Shown: positions 41,394 through 51,415, counted from the stretch's first letter. The stretch is DNA of 64,000 nt from DASUPK01 sp963801055 (GCA_963801055.1 CAWDDE010000005.1:62001-126000); one strand, 5' to 3'. Notes: generated from the sequence alone by a model not told the origin. Numbers and translations are program-made.

Positions 41394-43872
41394 GTGGACG
41401 ACCAGCGTCATCCGGGTGGGCTGTCGAGCAAGGAGGCCGCGAAACGGCTGCGCCAGCTCGGGCCGGTGGAGCAGCGCTCGAGCCGCTCGACGGCCAGCAT
41501 CATCGCCGGGAACGTCTTCACATTCTTCAACCTGATCATCGGCGTCTTCTTCGTGATCGTGCTCTCGCTCGGTCTCTTCGCCGACGCCCTCTTCGGCTTC
41601 ATCGCGGTGATCAACAGCTACATCGGCATCCGGCAGGAGCTGAAGGCCAAGGAGACGCTCGACAACCTCGCCGTGCTCGTGGCGCCGAAGGCCAAGGTCG
41701 TGCGGGATGGTCAGCTGGCGGAGCTGCAAGCCGAGGAGGTCGTTCCGGGCGACTGGATCCGCGTCGAGCCCGGCGATCAGCTGGTGGCCGACGGTGAGGT
41801 GACCGAGAGCCGCGGACTGACCCTCGACGAGTCACTGCTCACCGGCGAGGCCGACGGCGTCCGCAAGCGCGTCGGCGAACGTGCCCTCTCCGGCTCGTTC
41901 TGCCTGACGGGTTCGGGCTACTACGAGGTCGACGCCGTCCGCGAGGACAGCTACGCCGAAAAGGTCGCCGGCGAGGCGCGATCTTTCCGCCACCCGCCCT
42001 CGCCGCTCCAGGACGAGGTCAACCTGGTGCTCAAGGCGAGCACCTGGCTGATGATCCCGCTCGCCGTCGTCCTGATCTTCGCCTTGAGCGCCAGGAACAC
42101 CCCGCTCCATGAGGGCGCGCAGACCGCGACCGCCGGGCTGATCACGCTGATCCCGGAGGGGCTCGTCCTGCTGATGAGCGTGACGCTCGCCGTCGCGGCC
42201 ATACGGCTGGCCAGGCTCGACACGCTGGTCCAGCAGATGAGCGCGCCCGAGGCGCTGGCGGCGGTCGACACGATCTGCGTCGACAAGACCGGGACCCTGA
42301 CGACCGGCGATCTCGAGCTGGTCTCGGTCGACGTCGCCGATCCCTCCGAGGCGAGCGCGGCGCAGCAGGCGCTGGCGCGCTTCGCCGCCAGCGCGGGCGA
42401 GCGCAACCGGACGCTCGAGGCGATCGCCGAGACCTATCCGGCGACCGGGGAGCGGGTGCGTGCGGAAGTCCCCTTCTCCTCGGAATGGAAGTGGAGCGGG
42501 CTGACGCTCGGGCGGGGTGAGACCTATGTCCTCGGTGCCCCCGACGTGCTGATGGCGCGCGGCTCTCTCTCGCTGTCAGTGCCGCTGCAGAGGAGCCTCG
42601 ATGAGCACACCCGGAACGGGCGGCGCGTCGTCGCCTTCGGCCGCGCCTCCGGGGGGCTCCCGGACAACCCCTACTCGGATCCGCCCCCGGCGGTCACACC
42701 GCTGGCGCTGATCGTGCTCGAGGAGACGCTCCGCCCCGATGCGGAGGACACAATCCGCTACATGCGCGAGCAGGAGATGGACCTGAAGCTGATCTCGGGC
42801 GACGCGCCCCAGACCGTGACGGCGGTCGCCTCGGCAGTCGGCGTCCCAGCCGACGCGGGAGTGGTCACCGGCGATGAGCTGCCCGAGGACCGCGCGGCCC
42901 TCGGCCGGATCGCGGAGGAGAACACGATCTTCTGCCGGATCCGGCCCGAGCAGAAGAAGGCGCTCGTCTCGGCCCTGGCCGACCGCGGCCGCTTCGTGGC
43001 GATGATCGGCGACGGGGTCAACGACGTGCCTGCCCTGAAGCGGGCGAGGATGGCGGTGGCGATGGGATCGGGCAGCCAGATCACCAAGGGGATCGCGGAC
43101 ATCGTGCTGCTCAAGGACCAGTTCTCGCGCCTGCCGCGCGCCGTCTCCGAGGGTCGGCGGATCGCCCGCAACATCCACCGGCTCGGCCGCCTCTACGTGA
43201 CCAAGACCGTTTATGCCGCGGCCTTGATCCTGCTCGTCGCGGTCCCCGGCTGGGCCTTCCCATTCCTGCCTAGGCACCTCACCCTCGCGGCCTTCCTGAC
43301 GATCGGGATCCCGTCCTTCGTCCTCGCCCTGGCGCCCAGCGACGGGCCGCTCTACCGGGGCAGGCTGCTGCGCGCGCTGGCGGCGTTCGCCGTCCCGGCG
43401 GGGCTGGCGATCGCCTTCGCGTCGCTGGCCAGTTTCTTCCTCGTCGACACCGTGGCCGGGGGCTCGCTGGAGGCCGGCCGGACGGCGGCGACCACCACGC
43501 TCGTGGTGCTCGGCCTCTGCTTCATCCTGCTGCTCGAGCGCGGCCCCGGGCAGGGAGCACATCGCGATCCAGAGCTACATGCTCGCCCTGGTGGCGGCGC
43601 TCGGGGCGCTCTATGCGCTGGCTCTCGCGGTACCGGTCGTCCGGGAGTTCTTCGATCTCACCCCGATGGGCGGCGGCCAGCTCTTCATCGCCCTGCTGTC
43701 GGCAGCGGCCGGGCTCGTGCTGGCGAGCGTCGTCTGGCGCATCCCGGTGATCGAGCAACTGGAGGAGCGTCCGCCGCCTCCGGATGAGGCGCCGACCGGG
43801 GCGGTCGCCGCGCCGAGGCCGGCCGCGCCGGCGAGGCCGGTTCCGCAAACGCGGACGTCTGGACAGAGCTAG
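41394..43872 (+). CDS. P-type ATPase, CtpE-like (probable calcium transporter), frameshifted near the C-terminus
   Basis: About 825 aa cation-transporting ATPase. GLSSKEAAKRLRQLGPVEQR at the N-terminus and NVFTFFNLIIGVFFVIVLSL (helix 1) resemble mycobacterial CtpE. The actuator motif is LDESLLTGEADGV, the ion-site helix has LIPEGLVLLMS (PEGL), the phosphorylated aspartate is in VDKTGTLTTGDLE (about 297), and MIGDGVNDVPALK is the hinge. No heavy-metal domain is present. At about 43541-43550 (CGGCCCCGGG) one surplus base breaks the frame: RGPG before, REHIAIQSYMLA after. GTG 41394 lies 6-7 nt after TAACAAT; TTGACA is at 41355. Confidence 0.88.
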
Positions 43873-43916
43873 TGGCACCTCGCGCAACACTTCGCCGGAA
43901 CGGGAGGCGCCGCTAA

Positions 43917-45392
43917 TGGCGTCCTCCGGAACAAATCGGGTTGCGCCTAGCGGCGCACCCTCGGATAACGCCCGCCGCACCAAGATCGTCGCGACGGTCG
44001 GGCCCGCGAGCAGGGAGCCGGAGGTGCTGCGTCAGCTCTTCGAGGCGGGGGTCGACGTCTTCCGGCTCAACTTCGCCCACGGGACACCCGAGGAGCACGT
44101 GGAGACCGTGCGCCGGATCAGGCAGACGAGCGAGCAGCTCGGCCGCGAGGTCGGGATCCTGGGCGACCTGCCTGGCCCCAAGCTGCGCCTCGGCGACCTG
44201 GAGGGCGACGTCGCCGTCCTGCACTCCGGCTCGACAGTGCGGATGCGGGGCGAGACGAACGGGACCCCGGGCAACCCGGAGTTGCTCACGGTGCAGTGGG
44301 AAGGGTTCGCGAAGGCGGTTCACGAGGGCGACCCGGTGTTCCTCGCCGACGGCCGGGTGCGGCTGCGAGTCGTCTCTGTTGCGGACGGCGAGGTCACCCT
44401 CGAGGTCGAGGCCGGCGGTGCCGTCAGCTCCCACCAGGGCGTCAACCTGCCCAGCGCCGACACCGAGCTACCCGAGACCGGGATCTCGGATCAGCCCTGG
44501 ATCGCCTTCGCCTGCGAGAACGGGATCGACCTGCTCGCAGTGTCGTTCGTCCGCAGAACTTCCGACCTCGAGAAGGTCGAGGCGCACGTGCGCGAGCGCG
44601 GTGCCGACATCCCTCTGATCGCGAAGATCGAGAAGCCACAGGCGGCCGAGCGCGCCGAGGAGATCATCGACGCCGCCGACAGCGGGATCATGATCGCCCG
44701 AGGAGACCTCGGGGTCGAACTGCCGATCGAGGAGGTCCCCGGCGCGCAGAAGCGGCTGATCACACTCGCGGGCCGCGCCTCGAAGCCCAGCATCACCGCG
44801 ACCCAGATGCTGGCGACGATGGTGCGGGCCTCGCGGCCGACCCGGGCCGAGGTGACCGACGTCGCCAACGCGATCTACGACGGCACCGACGCGGTGATGC
44901 TCTCCGAGGAGACGGCGATCGGCGACTACCCGGTGGAGGCGGTCCGGGTGATGGATCGGATCGCCCGAGTCACCGAACCCCACCTCAAGTACGGCGAGCT
45001 GGGTCTTCACTCGCGTCGAGGAGCACGAGCACGACATCGCCGAGACCGTCGCCCAGGTCGCCGTGGCGGCTTGCTACCGGCTCGGCCTGAAGGCGGTGGT
45101 CTGCCCGACTAACTCCGGCCGGACGGCCCGCCTGATCTCCGCCCACCGACCCCGCATCCCCGTGCTGGCAGTCTCGCCCAGGCTCGAAACCGTCCGCCGG
45201 ATGAACCTCCTCTTCGGGATCAGCTCTACCCAGGCCGAGGACTGGACCAGCATCCGGAAGCTGCTCGACGACTGCGCGACGCTCGCGCGCGACCACGACA
45301 TCGCCGAGTCGGGCGATCTGGTCGCGATCACCGCGGGGCTGCCGGCGCAGGGGGTCGGGACCAACCTGTTCGAAATTCACCGCGTCCCATGA
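43917..45392 (+). CDS. pyk: Pyruvate kinase with repeat-encoded N-terminus, frameshifted
   Basis: Glycolytic enzyme making ATP and pyruvate from phosphoenolpyruvate. The canonical start RRTKIVATVGPASREP comes after 19 extra residues (MASSGTNRVAPSGAPSDNA) that translate a family A repeat. Active-site segments: GVDVFRLNFAHGTPEEH, LIAKIEKPQAAERAEEII, GIMIARGDLGVELP and KPSITATQMLATM. The frame breaks at 45001-45003: adding one G joins KYGELG to VFTRVEEHEHDIAETVA and the C-terminal domain to 45392. Total about 491 aa. GCCGCTA precedes the ATG; no clear SD. Confidence 0.9.
43936..43966. repeat. Palindromic repeat family A inside the pyruvate kinase gene
   Basis: TCGGGTTGCGCC (43936-43947), loop TAGC, GGCGCACCCTCGGAT (43952-43966). 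It is read in the same frame (RVAPSGAPSD) as the copy in the methyltransferase gene at 12 kb (RVAPFGAPSH). Confidence 0.85.
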
Positions 45393-45401
45393 CGCGGCGG
45401 T

Positions 45402-45791
45402 TCAGCTCAGTGCGTCGCGCGCTTGAGCCGTGTCGCCGAAGAACTCAGCGCTCATCAACTTCCCGCCCTTGACCTTGTAGAGCCAGACGGAGCGGCCGGT
45501 GAGCTCGTTCCCCGACTTCGTCCTGCCGACTCCTTCGACCGTGACGACGACGGTCTCGCCGTCATCGGCCTCCAGGAAGGCGGTCGGCCTTGGGTCCACC
45601 GATTCGAACTCCGAGAGGAACTTCTGAATCATCTCCTTGAACCCCTCGGGGCCTGTGTAGGTCCCGCCCCAGGGCAACGTCTCGGGCAACCTGATCTCGG
45701 CGTTCTCGTCAGTCGTCGAGACGGCCCCGTCCAGGTCGCCCTTTGCGAAATCCGCCCAGCGCTCCTTGACTGCGTCTGCGTTCTCTCCCAT
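45402..45791 (-). CDS. NTF2-like (SnoaL-type) small protein
   Basis: 129 aa NTF2/SnoaL fold: VKERWADFAKGDLDGAVSTT, ENAEIRLPETLPWGGTYTGP, GFKEMIQKFLSEFESVDPRP, and a terminal sheet with GRSVWLYKVKGGKLMSAEFF. Third member of this fold in the window, and diverged from the other two. A good Shine-Dalgarno (GGAGGAGG) precedes the ATG at 45791, with a TAGGGT about 40 nt upstream, so this one has a leader. Convergent with pyruvate kinase. Confidence 0.8.
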   Translation of the reverse strand: MGENADAVKERWADFAKGDLDGAVSTTDENAEIRLPETLPWGGTYTGPEGFKEMIQKFLSEFESVDPRPTAFLEADDGETVVVTVEGVGRTKSGNELTGRSVWLYKVKGGKLMSAEFFGDTAQARDALS

Positions 45792-45890
45792 ATCAATCCT
45801 CCTCCGCTTCGCCCGCAGATCCGACCCTAGCCGCTGCCCGTGTTCGCGACAAGCGCAGGAGCCGGCTGTCGCTGGTCGAACTCCGGGCGG

Positions 45891-46439
45891 ATGGCCCTCC
45901 CGCTCGGCTCACTCGGCGGCAGCCTCTTCGATCTCCACCTGGGGATCGACGAGAAGATCTTCCGCTCGCTGCTCGTCTTCATCTTCCTTGCGATCGCGCT
46001 GCGGCTCGGCGGAAAGCGGGAGCTGGCGCAGATCAACGTGCTCGATCTGGCGGTGCTGCTGCTCGCCTCGAACGCCCTGCAGAACGCGCTGATCGGCAAC
46101 GACAGCACGGTCACCGGCGGCGTGATCGGCGCCGGGAACGCTGTTCGTGGCCAACTACGTCTTCGTCCGCTCACCTACCGCAGCGCCCGGGTCCGCGCGG
46201 ATCCTGGAGGGAACGCCGAGCGTGCTGCTTCGCAACGGCAAGCCGGCCGAAAGGCGATGCCAAGGAGGCGATCACCGAGGACGGAGCTCGCCGACATCGC
46301 GCTCGAGCAGCGGATGTCCGACTTCGACAGCGTCGGGCTGATCATGATCGAGACCAGCGGCAAGCTCGTCTTGCCTCAACCGCGGAGCAGGCGAAGCGCC
46401 TGCGGCCGCGAGATGCTGGCGGTCGAGGCGGCGGACTAG
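45891..46439 (+). pseudogene. DUF421/YetF-like membrane protein, broken by several frame changes
   Basis: The first 80 residues are intact: MALPLGSLGGSLFDLHLGID, then IFLAIALRLGGKRELAQINV and LAVLLLASNALQNALIGNDS, which is the DUF421/YetF transmembrane region (three helices). From about 46138 the conserved sequence hops between frames: ANYVFVR, then LTYRSARVR, then RILEGTPSVLLRNGKP, then ELADIALEQ and FDSVGLIMIETSGKL, then ASTAEQAKRLRP. At least five one-base changes, several compensating, are needed. Either the gene is decaying or this stretch has many base errors. Confidence 0.7.
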
Positions 46440-46904
46440 TCGCCGGGCGGGTAGTCGCCCGGGGCCGGCCGCTCGGCGCGCGGGTCGCGGCCGGGCAGCA
46501 CGAACTGGGTGACGATCAGGTTGGCGACGGGCTTGGCGCCGTTTCGGATCTTCGCCTCGATCACCGCGGTGCTCCGACCGACGTGGAGGGGCCGCGCCTC
46601 GCAGATCAGCTCGTCACCGGGCACACCGGCGGCGAACACGTTCAGCTTCAGCTCGATCGTCGTGAAGTCGTGGTTGGGCGGCAGGTTCCGGAAGGTCGCC
46701 CAGGCGGCGACCGAGTCCCCGAACGCGGTCCAGACCCCACCGTGGATGAAGCCACCCGGATGGAGATGGCGCTTGTCGACGACCATGCGGCCCGTCGCGA
46801 CCTCGTCTGTGATCTCGACCGGCTCGATCGCCATGTCGCCCGGGAAGGTGCCCGGCAGCCAGCCGGCGATCGTTCTCCGCGGTGATCTCCGGGTTCACGG
46901 CCAC
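46436..46904 (-). CDS. Hotdog-fold (PaaI-type) thioesterase, frameshifted near N-terminus
   Basis: About 155 aa. The N-terminal VNPEITAENDRRLAAG is followed, after a one-base change at about 46851-46853 (CCC run), by TFPGDMAIEPVEITDEVATG. The catalytic segment is KRHLHPGGFIHGGVWTAFGD, with the HGG of PaaI-like enzymes, and TTIELKLNVFAAGVPGDELI follows. GTG 46904 lies 3 nt after the crotonase stop, so the two are in one operon, fitting CoA-thioester turnover. Distinct from the thioesterase at 3753. Confidence 0.83.
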
Positions 46905-46907
46905 TGG

Positions 46908-47819
46908 CTACCGCCCGAAGTCTCCGAAGGGCTCGTCGCGCTCGCGGACGGCCTCCTTGAAGCCGGCCTCGGCGGCGCGCCGCTGGAAGGCGAAGCCCTC
47001 GGGCGTGTGCCGGGCGATCCCGTCGAAGAAGACGCCGAGGTACTGCGTCGCCTGCAGGCCCTGCGCGTAGAGCGCCTGGTTGATGAGCAGCTTGTGCATG
47101 ACGAGCTGGTTGACCGGAACCCGGGCGATCCGCTCGAGCAGCGCCTCGAAGCGCTCGTCGAGCTCGGCCGCAGGGGCCGCCTCCGCGGCGAGGCCCCACT
47201 CGACCGCGGTGGTGCCGTCGATCGAGTCGCCGGTGAGCAGCAGGCGCTTGGCGCGGGCCGGCCCGACCCGGAACGCCCAGAGGGCGCTCGTCGGGACGCC
47301 CCAGACCCGCGCCGGGGGATAGCCGATCTTGGCCGTGTCCTCGGCCACGATCAGATCCGAGCAGAGCGCCATGTCCGTGCCGCCCGCGACGCAGTAGCCG
47401 TGCACCTTGCAAGCCGTCGGCTTGTCGGAGTGGAAGAGGCTCATGAAGCCACGCAGGTTGCGGCTCATCATCTGGTAGTCGACGACCGGGTCCCAGGTGC
47501 CCTGCGGGTCGTGGTTGCGGGCCTGGACCACTGGATCGAGCGGCGACCCGGGGGGCGCCTCCGGGCTCGCGACGCCCTCCATGTTTCCCTCCGCGGACGC
47601 GACCAGGTCGTAGCCGCCGCAGAATCCGGAGCCGTTGCCGGCGAGCGCGATCACGTGGACCTCGGGATCGAGGTCCGCCCGCTCGACGCAGTCGGCGAGC
47701 TCGCGCGGCATCTCGAGCGTGATCCCGTTGCCCCGCTCGGGCCGGTTCAGGGTGATCCGGGCGATTCGGCCGGTCACCTCGTAGGTCAGCGTCTCGAGAG
47801 TTTCGATCCGCGGATTCAA
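46908..47819 (-). CDS. Enoyl-CoA hydratase/isomerase family protein (crotonase)
   Basis: 303 aa. Crotonase fold: RIARITLNRPERGNGITLEM, then oxyanion-hole segments IALAGNGSGFCGGYDLVASA and KVHGYCVAGGTDMALCSDLI. The glutamate normally found in the first hydratase catalytic position is not evident, and the second region (VWGVPTSALWAFRVGPARAK) is atypical, so hydratase activity is uncertain. An insertion (about 90-130) lengthens the usual 260 aa. TTG start at 47819; conserved coding begins at about residue 8. Operonic with the downstream thioesterase. Confidence 0.87.
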   Translation of the reverse strand: MNPRIETLETLTYEVTGRIARITLNRPERGNGITLEMPRELADCVERADLDPEVHVIALAGNGSGFCGGYDLVASAEGNMEGVASPEAPPGSPLDPVVQARNHDPQGTWDPVVDYQMMSRNLRGFMSLFHSDKPTACKVHGYCVAGGTDMALCSDLIVAEDTAKIGYPPARVWGVPTSALWAFRVGPARAKRLLLTGDSIDGTTAVEWGLAAEAAPAAELDERFEALLERIARVPVNQLVMHKLLINQALYAQGLQATQYLGVFFDGIARHTPEGFAFQRRAAEAGFKEAVRERDEPFGDFGR

Positions 47820-47855
47820 TCAGCGCGATGACTCGGGCTCGGATCCGCGGTCGTA

Positions 47856-48906
47856 ATGGCGAAGATGTCCACGGTGGCAAAGGCGAACTTCACGACGATC
47901 GAGGTGGCGGGCCGCGAGGTGAAGCTCTCGAACCCGGGGAAGCTCTTCTTTCCCAAGCCCCGGTTCACCAAGCTCGACCTGGCCGAGTACTACATCGCCG
48001 TCGAGGAGGCCGCCGTCAACCAGCTCCGCGAGCGGCCCGGGACGATGAAGCGCTTCGTCGACGGGGTCAACGGCGAGTTCTTCTTCCAGAAGCGCGTTCC
48101 CAAGGGCGCGCCCGACTGGCTGCAGACGGCCACCTTCAGCTTCCCGAGCGGGCGCACCGCGACCGAGCTCGTCGTCAACGACGCGGCGCACCTCGTCTGG
48201 GCGGTCAACCTGGGGGTGGTCGACTTCAACCCGCATCCTGTCCGCCGCAGCGACCTCGATCGGCCCGACGAGCTTCGGGTCGATCTCGACCCGATGCCCG
48301 GGGTTCGCTGGAACACCGTCCGCAAGGTGGCGCTCTGTGTCCGGGACGTCCTCGAGGAACACGGTCTGGTCGGCTACCCGAAGACCTCGGGCTCTCGCGG
48401 CATCCACGTGAACGTGCGGATCGAGCCGCGCTGGGACTACATCGAGGTGCGCCGGGCGGCGCTGGCGCTGGCCCGCGAGGTCGAGCGGCGCCTGCCACGG
48501 AATGCGACCAGCAAGTGGTGGAAGGAGGAGCGTCACGGCGTCTTCGTCGACTACAACCAGAACGCCCGCGACCGCACGATCGCGTCGGGCTATTCGGTCA
48601 GGCCCGTCCCGGACGCGCGCGTCTGCTGCCCGATCGAGTGGGAGCGAGGTGCCGGACGTCGACCCTGCCGAGCTACGGCTCGACACCGTCCCGAACCGGG
48701 TCCGGAAGAAGGGCGACCCGGCGGCGGACATCGACGACCACGCGGGATCGCTCGACCAGCTGCTCGACCTCGCCCGGCGCGACGAGGAGGGTGGCCTCGG
48801 CGACGCCCCCTGGCCGCCGCACTTCGCCAAGCAGCGCGGCGAGCCCAAGCGGGTGCAGCCGTCGCGGGCCAGGAAGGCGGGCGCCGGGACGAAAAACCCG
48901 CAGTGA
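47856..48906 (+). CDS. LigD-type polymerase/primase domain protein, frameshifted
   Basis: About 350 aa stand-alone archaeo-eukaryotic-primase-type polymerase (PolDom) as in LigD, a non-homologous end-joining repair enzyme. REVKLSNPGKLFFPKPRFTK opens the domain; the metal-binding pair is in LRVDLDPMPGV, the conserved SGSRGIHV-type segment reads KTSGSRGIHVNVRIEP, and NQNARDRTIASGYSVRP is typical. At 48640-48642 (GGG) one surplus base separates CCPIEW from EVPDVDPAELRLDTVP. The basic C-terminal tail ends at 48906. It faces an ATP-dependent ligase; no Ku gene is nearby. Confidence 0.87.
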
Positions 48907-48966
48907 AGGGTGGCGGACCCGGGGCCTCGAGATCGCCAGCAACGTCCTGCGGGCCGTCTGCGGCCG

Positions 48967-49935
48967 CTAGGTGAGCTGATCGATCTTGCAGTCCTTCGGG
49001 TCCTTGTCGTCCCGCCAGCGGACGATCTTGGAGCCGTGGCGGATCCGGCCGCCGGAGGTGTGGTCGTAGGTGACCTCGACGACGAGCTCGGGCCGTAGCT
49101 CGTACCACTCGAGCTCGCGGTTGGCGTCCCAGCGGCTCGGATCGCCCGAACCCTTCTCGCCGGTCTCATATTCGGCGAGCGTCTTCACCAACTCCTTCTT
49201 CTCCTTCGCCTTCAGCCCCGAGGTGTGGCCGATCGGCCGCAGGTTCGCGTTGTCGTAGAGGCCGAGGATCAGAGAGCCCACCGTCCCCTCGTGCTTGCCG
49301 GGCCTCCAGCCCATGACGACGCAGTCGATCGTTCGCACCCGCTTGACCTTGACCATGCCCTTGCGCTGGCCCGGCTTGTACATCGCGCCCAGCTCCTTGG
49401 CGATCACACCCTCGCCCGAGAGGAGCCAGGGCTCCGCCTTCTTCGGCGAGGTTGTCAGCGGGGTCACCTCCACGGATCCCGAGGCCGTCTTCTTGCGCCC
49501 GGGCGCCGCCGCGATCATCTCCTCGAGCGCGGCGCGGCGATCGGCGAAGGGCTTCCCGGTGAGCTTCTGTCCGTCTTCGGCGAGCAGGTCGAAGGCCCGG
49601 AAGAGCGCGGGCGTCTGCTCGGCGAGCATGCGCACCCGCGATTCGGCCGGATGCAGTCGGTTCTGGAGCGCATCGAACTCCTCCCGCCCGTCGGTGTCCA
49701 GGATGACCAGCTCGCCGTCGAGCACGTAGCGGCCCTCGGGGAATCGAACCTCGGGGAAGTAGCGGCGCAGCGGCTTCCCGCCTCGCGACTGCATGTAGAC
49801 GTCGTCGCCGTCGACGTAGACGATCGCCCGGAACCCGTCGTACTTCGGCTCGTATGCCCAGCCCTCGCCCTCCGGCAGGACCTTGCGCGACAGGGCGAGC
49901 TGCGGCTTGACCGGGGGCTTCAGGGGCAGCGCCAC
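48967..49935 (-). CDS. ATP-dependent DNA ligase (LigC/LigD-ligase type)
   Basis: 322 aa. The adenylated lysine is Lys31 in YEPKYDGFRAIVY (motif I). Motif III-like AEDGQKLTGKPFADRR region, motif IV SGEGVIAKELGAMY and motif V KVKRVRTIDCVVMGWRPG are present, followed by the OB-fold (GTVGSLILGLYDNANLRPIG). Start chosen at GTG 49935 because TACGAT lies 6 nt upstream; an upstream GTG at 49965 overlaps the promoter. It likely seals breaks with the convergent LigD-type polymerase. Its stop codon is part of CGGCCGCTAG, similar to the family B repeat end. Confidence 0.9.
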   Translation of the reverse strand: MALPLKPPVKPQLALSRKVLPEGEGWAYEPKYDGFRAIVYVDGDDVYMQSRGGKPLRRYFPEVRFPEGRYVLDGELVILDTDGREEFDALQNRLHPAESRVRMLAEQTPALFRAFDLLAEDGQKLTGKPFADRRAALEEMIAAAPGRKKTASGSVEVTPLTTSPKKAEPWLLSGEGVIAKELGAMYKPGQRKGMVKVKRVRTIDCVVMGWRPGKHEGTVGSLILGLYDNANLRPIGHTSGLKAKEKKELVKTLAEYETGEKGSGDPSRWDANRELEWYELRPELVVEVTYDHTSGGRIRHGSKIVRWRDDKDPKDCKIDQLT

Positions 49936-49941
49936 GTGTCG

Positions 49942-49947
49942 ATCGTA
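49942..49947 (-). promoter_or_regulatory. -10 element (TACGAT) of the DNA ligase gene
   Basis: Minus-strand TACGAT ends 6 nt before the GTG at 49935. The divergent LhgO-like gene has its own hexamer 20 bp away. Confidence 0.5.
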
Positions 49948-49966
49948 TCCGGGCGGCAGCCCCACC

Positions 49967-49972
49967 TAGGAT
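49967..49972 (+). promoter_or_regulatory. -10 element (TAGGAT), leaderless start at 49981
   Basis: TAGGAT ends 8 nt before the ATG at 49981. Confidence 0.5.
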
Positions 49973-49980
49973 CGCAGCGC

Positions 49981-51208
49981 ATGGCAGCTCCAGCCACAAC
50001 CCAGCCACCGCCGACCGCTGACTTCGTCGTGATCGGCGGCGGCATCCTCGGGCTCGCCGTGGCGCGCGAGCTGCTCCGCCGCCACCCCGATGCCGGCCTC
50101 TGCGTGCTCGAGCGGGAGGATCGGCTTGCGGCGCACCAGACCTCCCACTCGAGCGGTGTGATCCACGCCGGGATCTACTACGCCCCCGGATCGCTCAAGG
50201 CTCGGCTGTGCGTCGAGGGCGCGCGCCTGCTCTACGCGTATTGCGACGAGCGAGGGATCGAGGCCCGCCGGAGCGGCAAGCTGATCATCGCCACCTCCGA
50301 GTCCGAGCTGCCCGGCCTCGACGAGCTCGAGCGCCGCGGCCGCGAGAACGGGGTCCCGGGCCTGCGGCGGATCGGCCCGGACGCAGATCACCGAGATCGA
50401 GCCCCACGCCCGCGGGCGTGGGGCCCTGCACTCGCCCGCTACGGGGGTGGTCGACTTCGCGCGCGTGGCCGGGGCGTTCGCCGGCGACGTCGAGACCGCC
50501 GGTGGGTCCGTACTGACGAGTGCGGGGGTCAAGCGGTTGGTCCCGAGGGGCCGAAGCATCTCGGTCGAGCACGAGCGCGGGAGCACCGAGGCGGGCTTCG
50601 TGATCAGCTGCGCCGGGGCGTGGTCGGACCACCTCGCGGTCGCCGCCGGTGCGGCATCAGAGCCACGGATCGTTCCCTTCCGCGGTGGCTACCTGCGACT
50701 TCGTCCCGAGCGGCGCGAGCTGGTTCGCGCCAGCATCTATCCGGTCCCTGATCCCGACCTTCCCTTCCTCGGCGGGCACCTGACCCGAGGGATCGACGGC
50801 GAGGTGCTGCTCGGCCCCTCCGCTCTCATCGTGGGCGCCCGCGACGCCTACCGGCTGGCCCGGGTCCGACCCGCGGACCTGGCGTCGACCCTGGCCTGGC
50901 CGGGAACCTGGCGCCTCATCCGCCGCTTCTGGCGAACCGGGACCACCGAGCTCGGGCACGCGCTCAGCCGCCGCGCGTTCCTCTCCGAGCTGCGGCGCTT
51001 CATCCCCGAACTCGAGGTCCGGGACGTCCTCGCCGGGCCCTCAGGCATCCGCGCACAGGCACTCGACCGCGACGGCCGGCTGGTCGACGACTTCGTCGTC
51101 CACCGCACCGAGCGCGCGCTGCACGTTCGCAACGCGCCCTCCCCGGCCGCGACCTCGTCGCTGGCGCTGGCAAAGCTGATCGCCGACCAGACCGAGGATC
51201 TCGCCTAG
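49981..51208 (+). CDS. FAD-dependent oxidase, L-2-hydroxyglutarate oxidase (LhgO)-like, frameshifted
   Basis: About 409 aa DAO-family flavoprotein. The dinucleotide motif is DFVVIGGGILGLAVARELLR (about 15-34), with LEREDRLAAHQTSHSSGVIH and AGIYYAPGSLKARLCVEG, characteristic of LhgO. After the break at about 50375-50384 (one surplus base; RIGP before, QITEIEPHARG after) it continues with VVDFARVAGAFAGDVETAGG, VPFRGGYLRLRPERRELV and VLAGPSGIRAQALDRDGRLV. The C-terminal HVRNAPSPAATSSLALAKLI binds the flavin ribityl. Probable substrate L-2-hydroxyglutarate; not certain. Confidence 0.87.
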
Positions 51209-51214
51209 CGGCGC

Positions 51215-51415
51215 CTAGCAGCCGCCGACGAGCAGGAAGATCACGACGATCAGGACGATCACCACCGCGCCGGCGATCAGCCTGCGGCGCAGATAGACGT
51301 CCCCGCCGCCGTAGTGCCGAGCCCCCATGTGACGGGTCGCGCCGGCGCGCGCCCTCGCATCATCGGCTCCGCGCTCATCCTCTCCCCCGACGAGCTCCTC
51401 GTCGTCCGTCGGCAC
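51215..51415 (-). CDS. Small single-helix membrane protein containing a family A repeat
   Basis: 66 aa from GTG 51415 (the frame is open to 51493, see findings). Acidic/basic N-terminus, then RARAGATRHMG, which is encoded by a family A repeat in reverse orientation, then RRRLIAGAVVIVLIVVIFLL as a C-terminal membrane helix ending VGGC. It would be a tail-anchored type protein. No family known. It lies between LhgO (convergent, 6 nt) and a lipoprotein gene on the same strand. Confidence 0.5.
   Translation of the reverse strand: MPTDDEELVGGEDERGADDARARAGATRHMGARHYGGGDVYLRRRLIAGAVVIVLIVVIFLLVGGC
51332..51360. repeat. Palindromic repeat family A within a small ORF
   Basis: ACGGGTCGCGCC (51332-51343) directly abutting GGCGCGCGCCCTCGCAT (51344-51360), i.e. 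an almost loopless palindrome. Confidence 0.7.

Noticed and set aside
43541..45003. Programmed ribosomal frameshifting in CtpE-like and pyruvate kinase genes
   Set aside because: No slippery heptamer or shared stimulatory structure; similar breaks occur in many unrelated genes, pointing to base errors.
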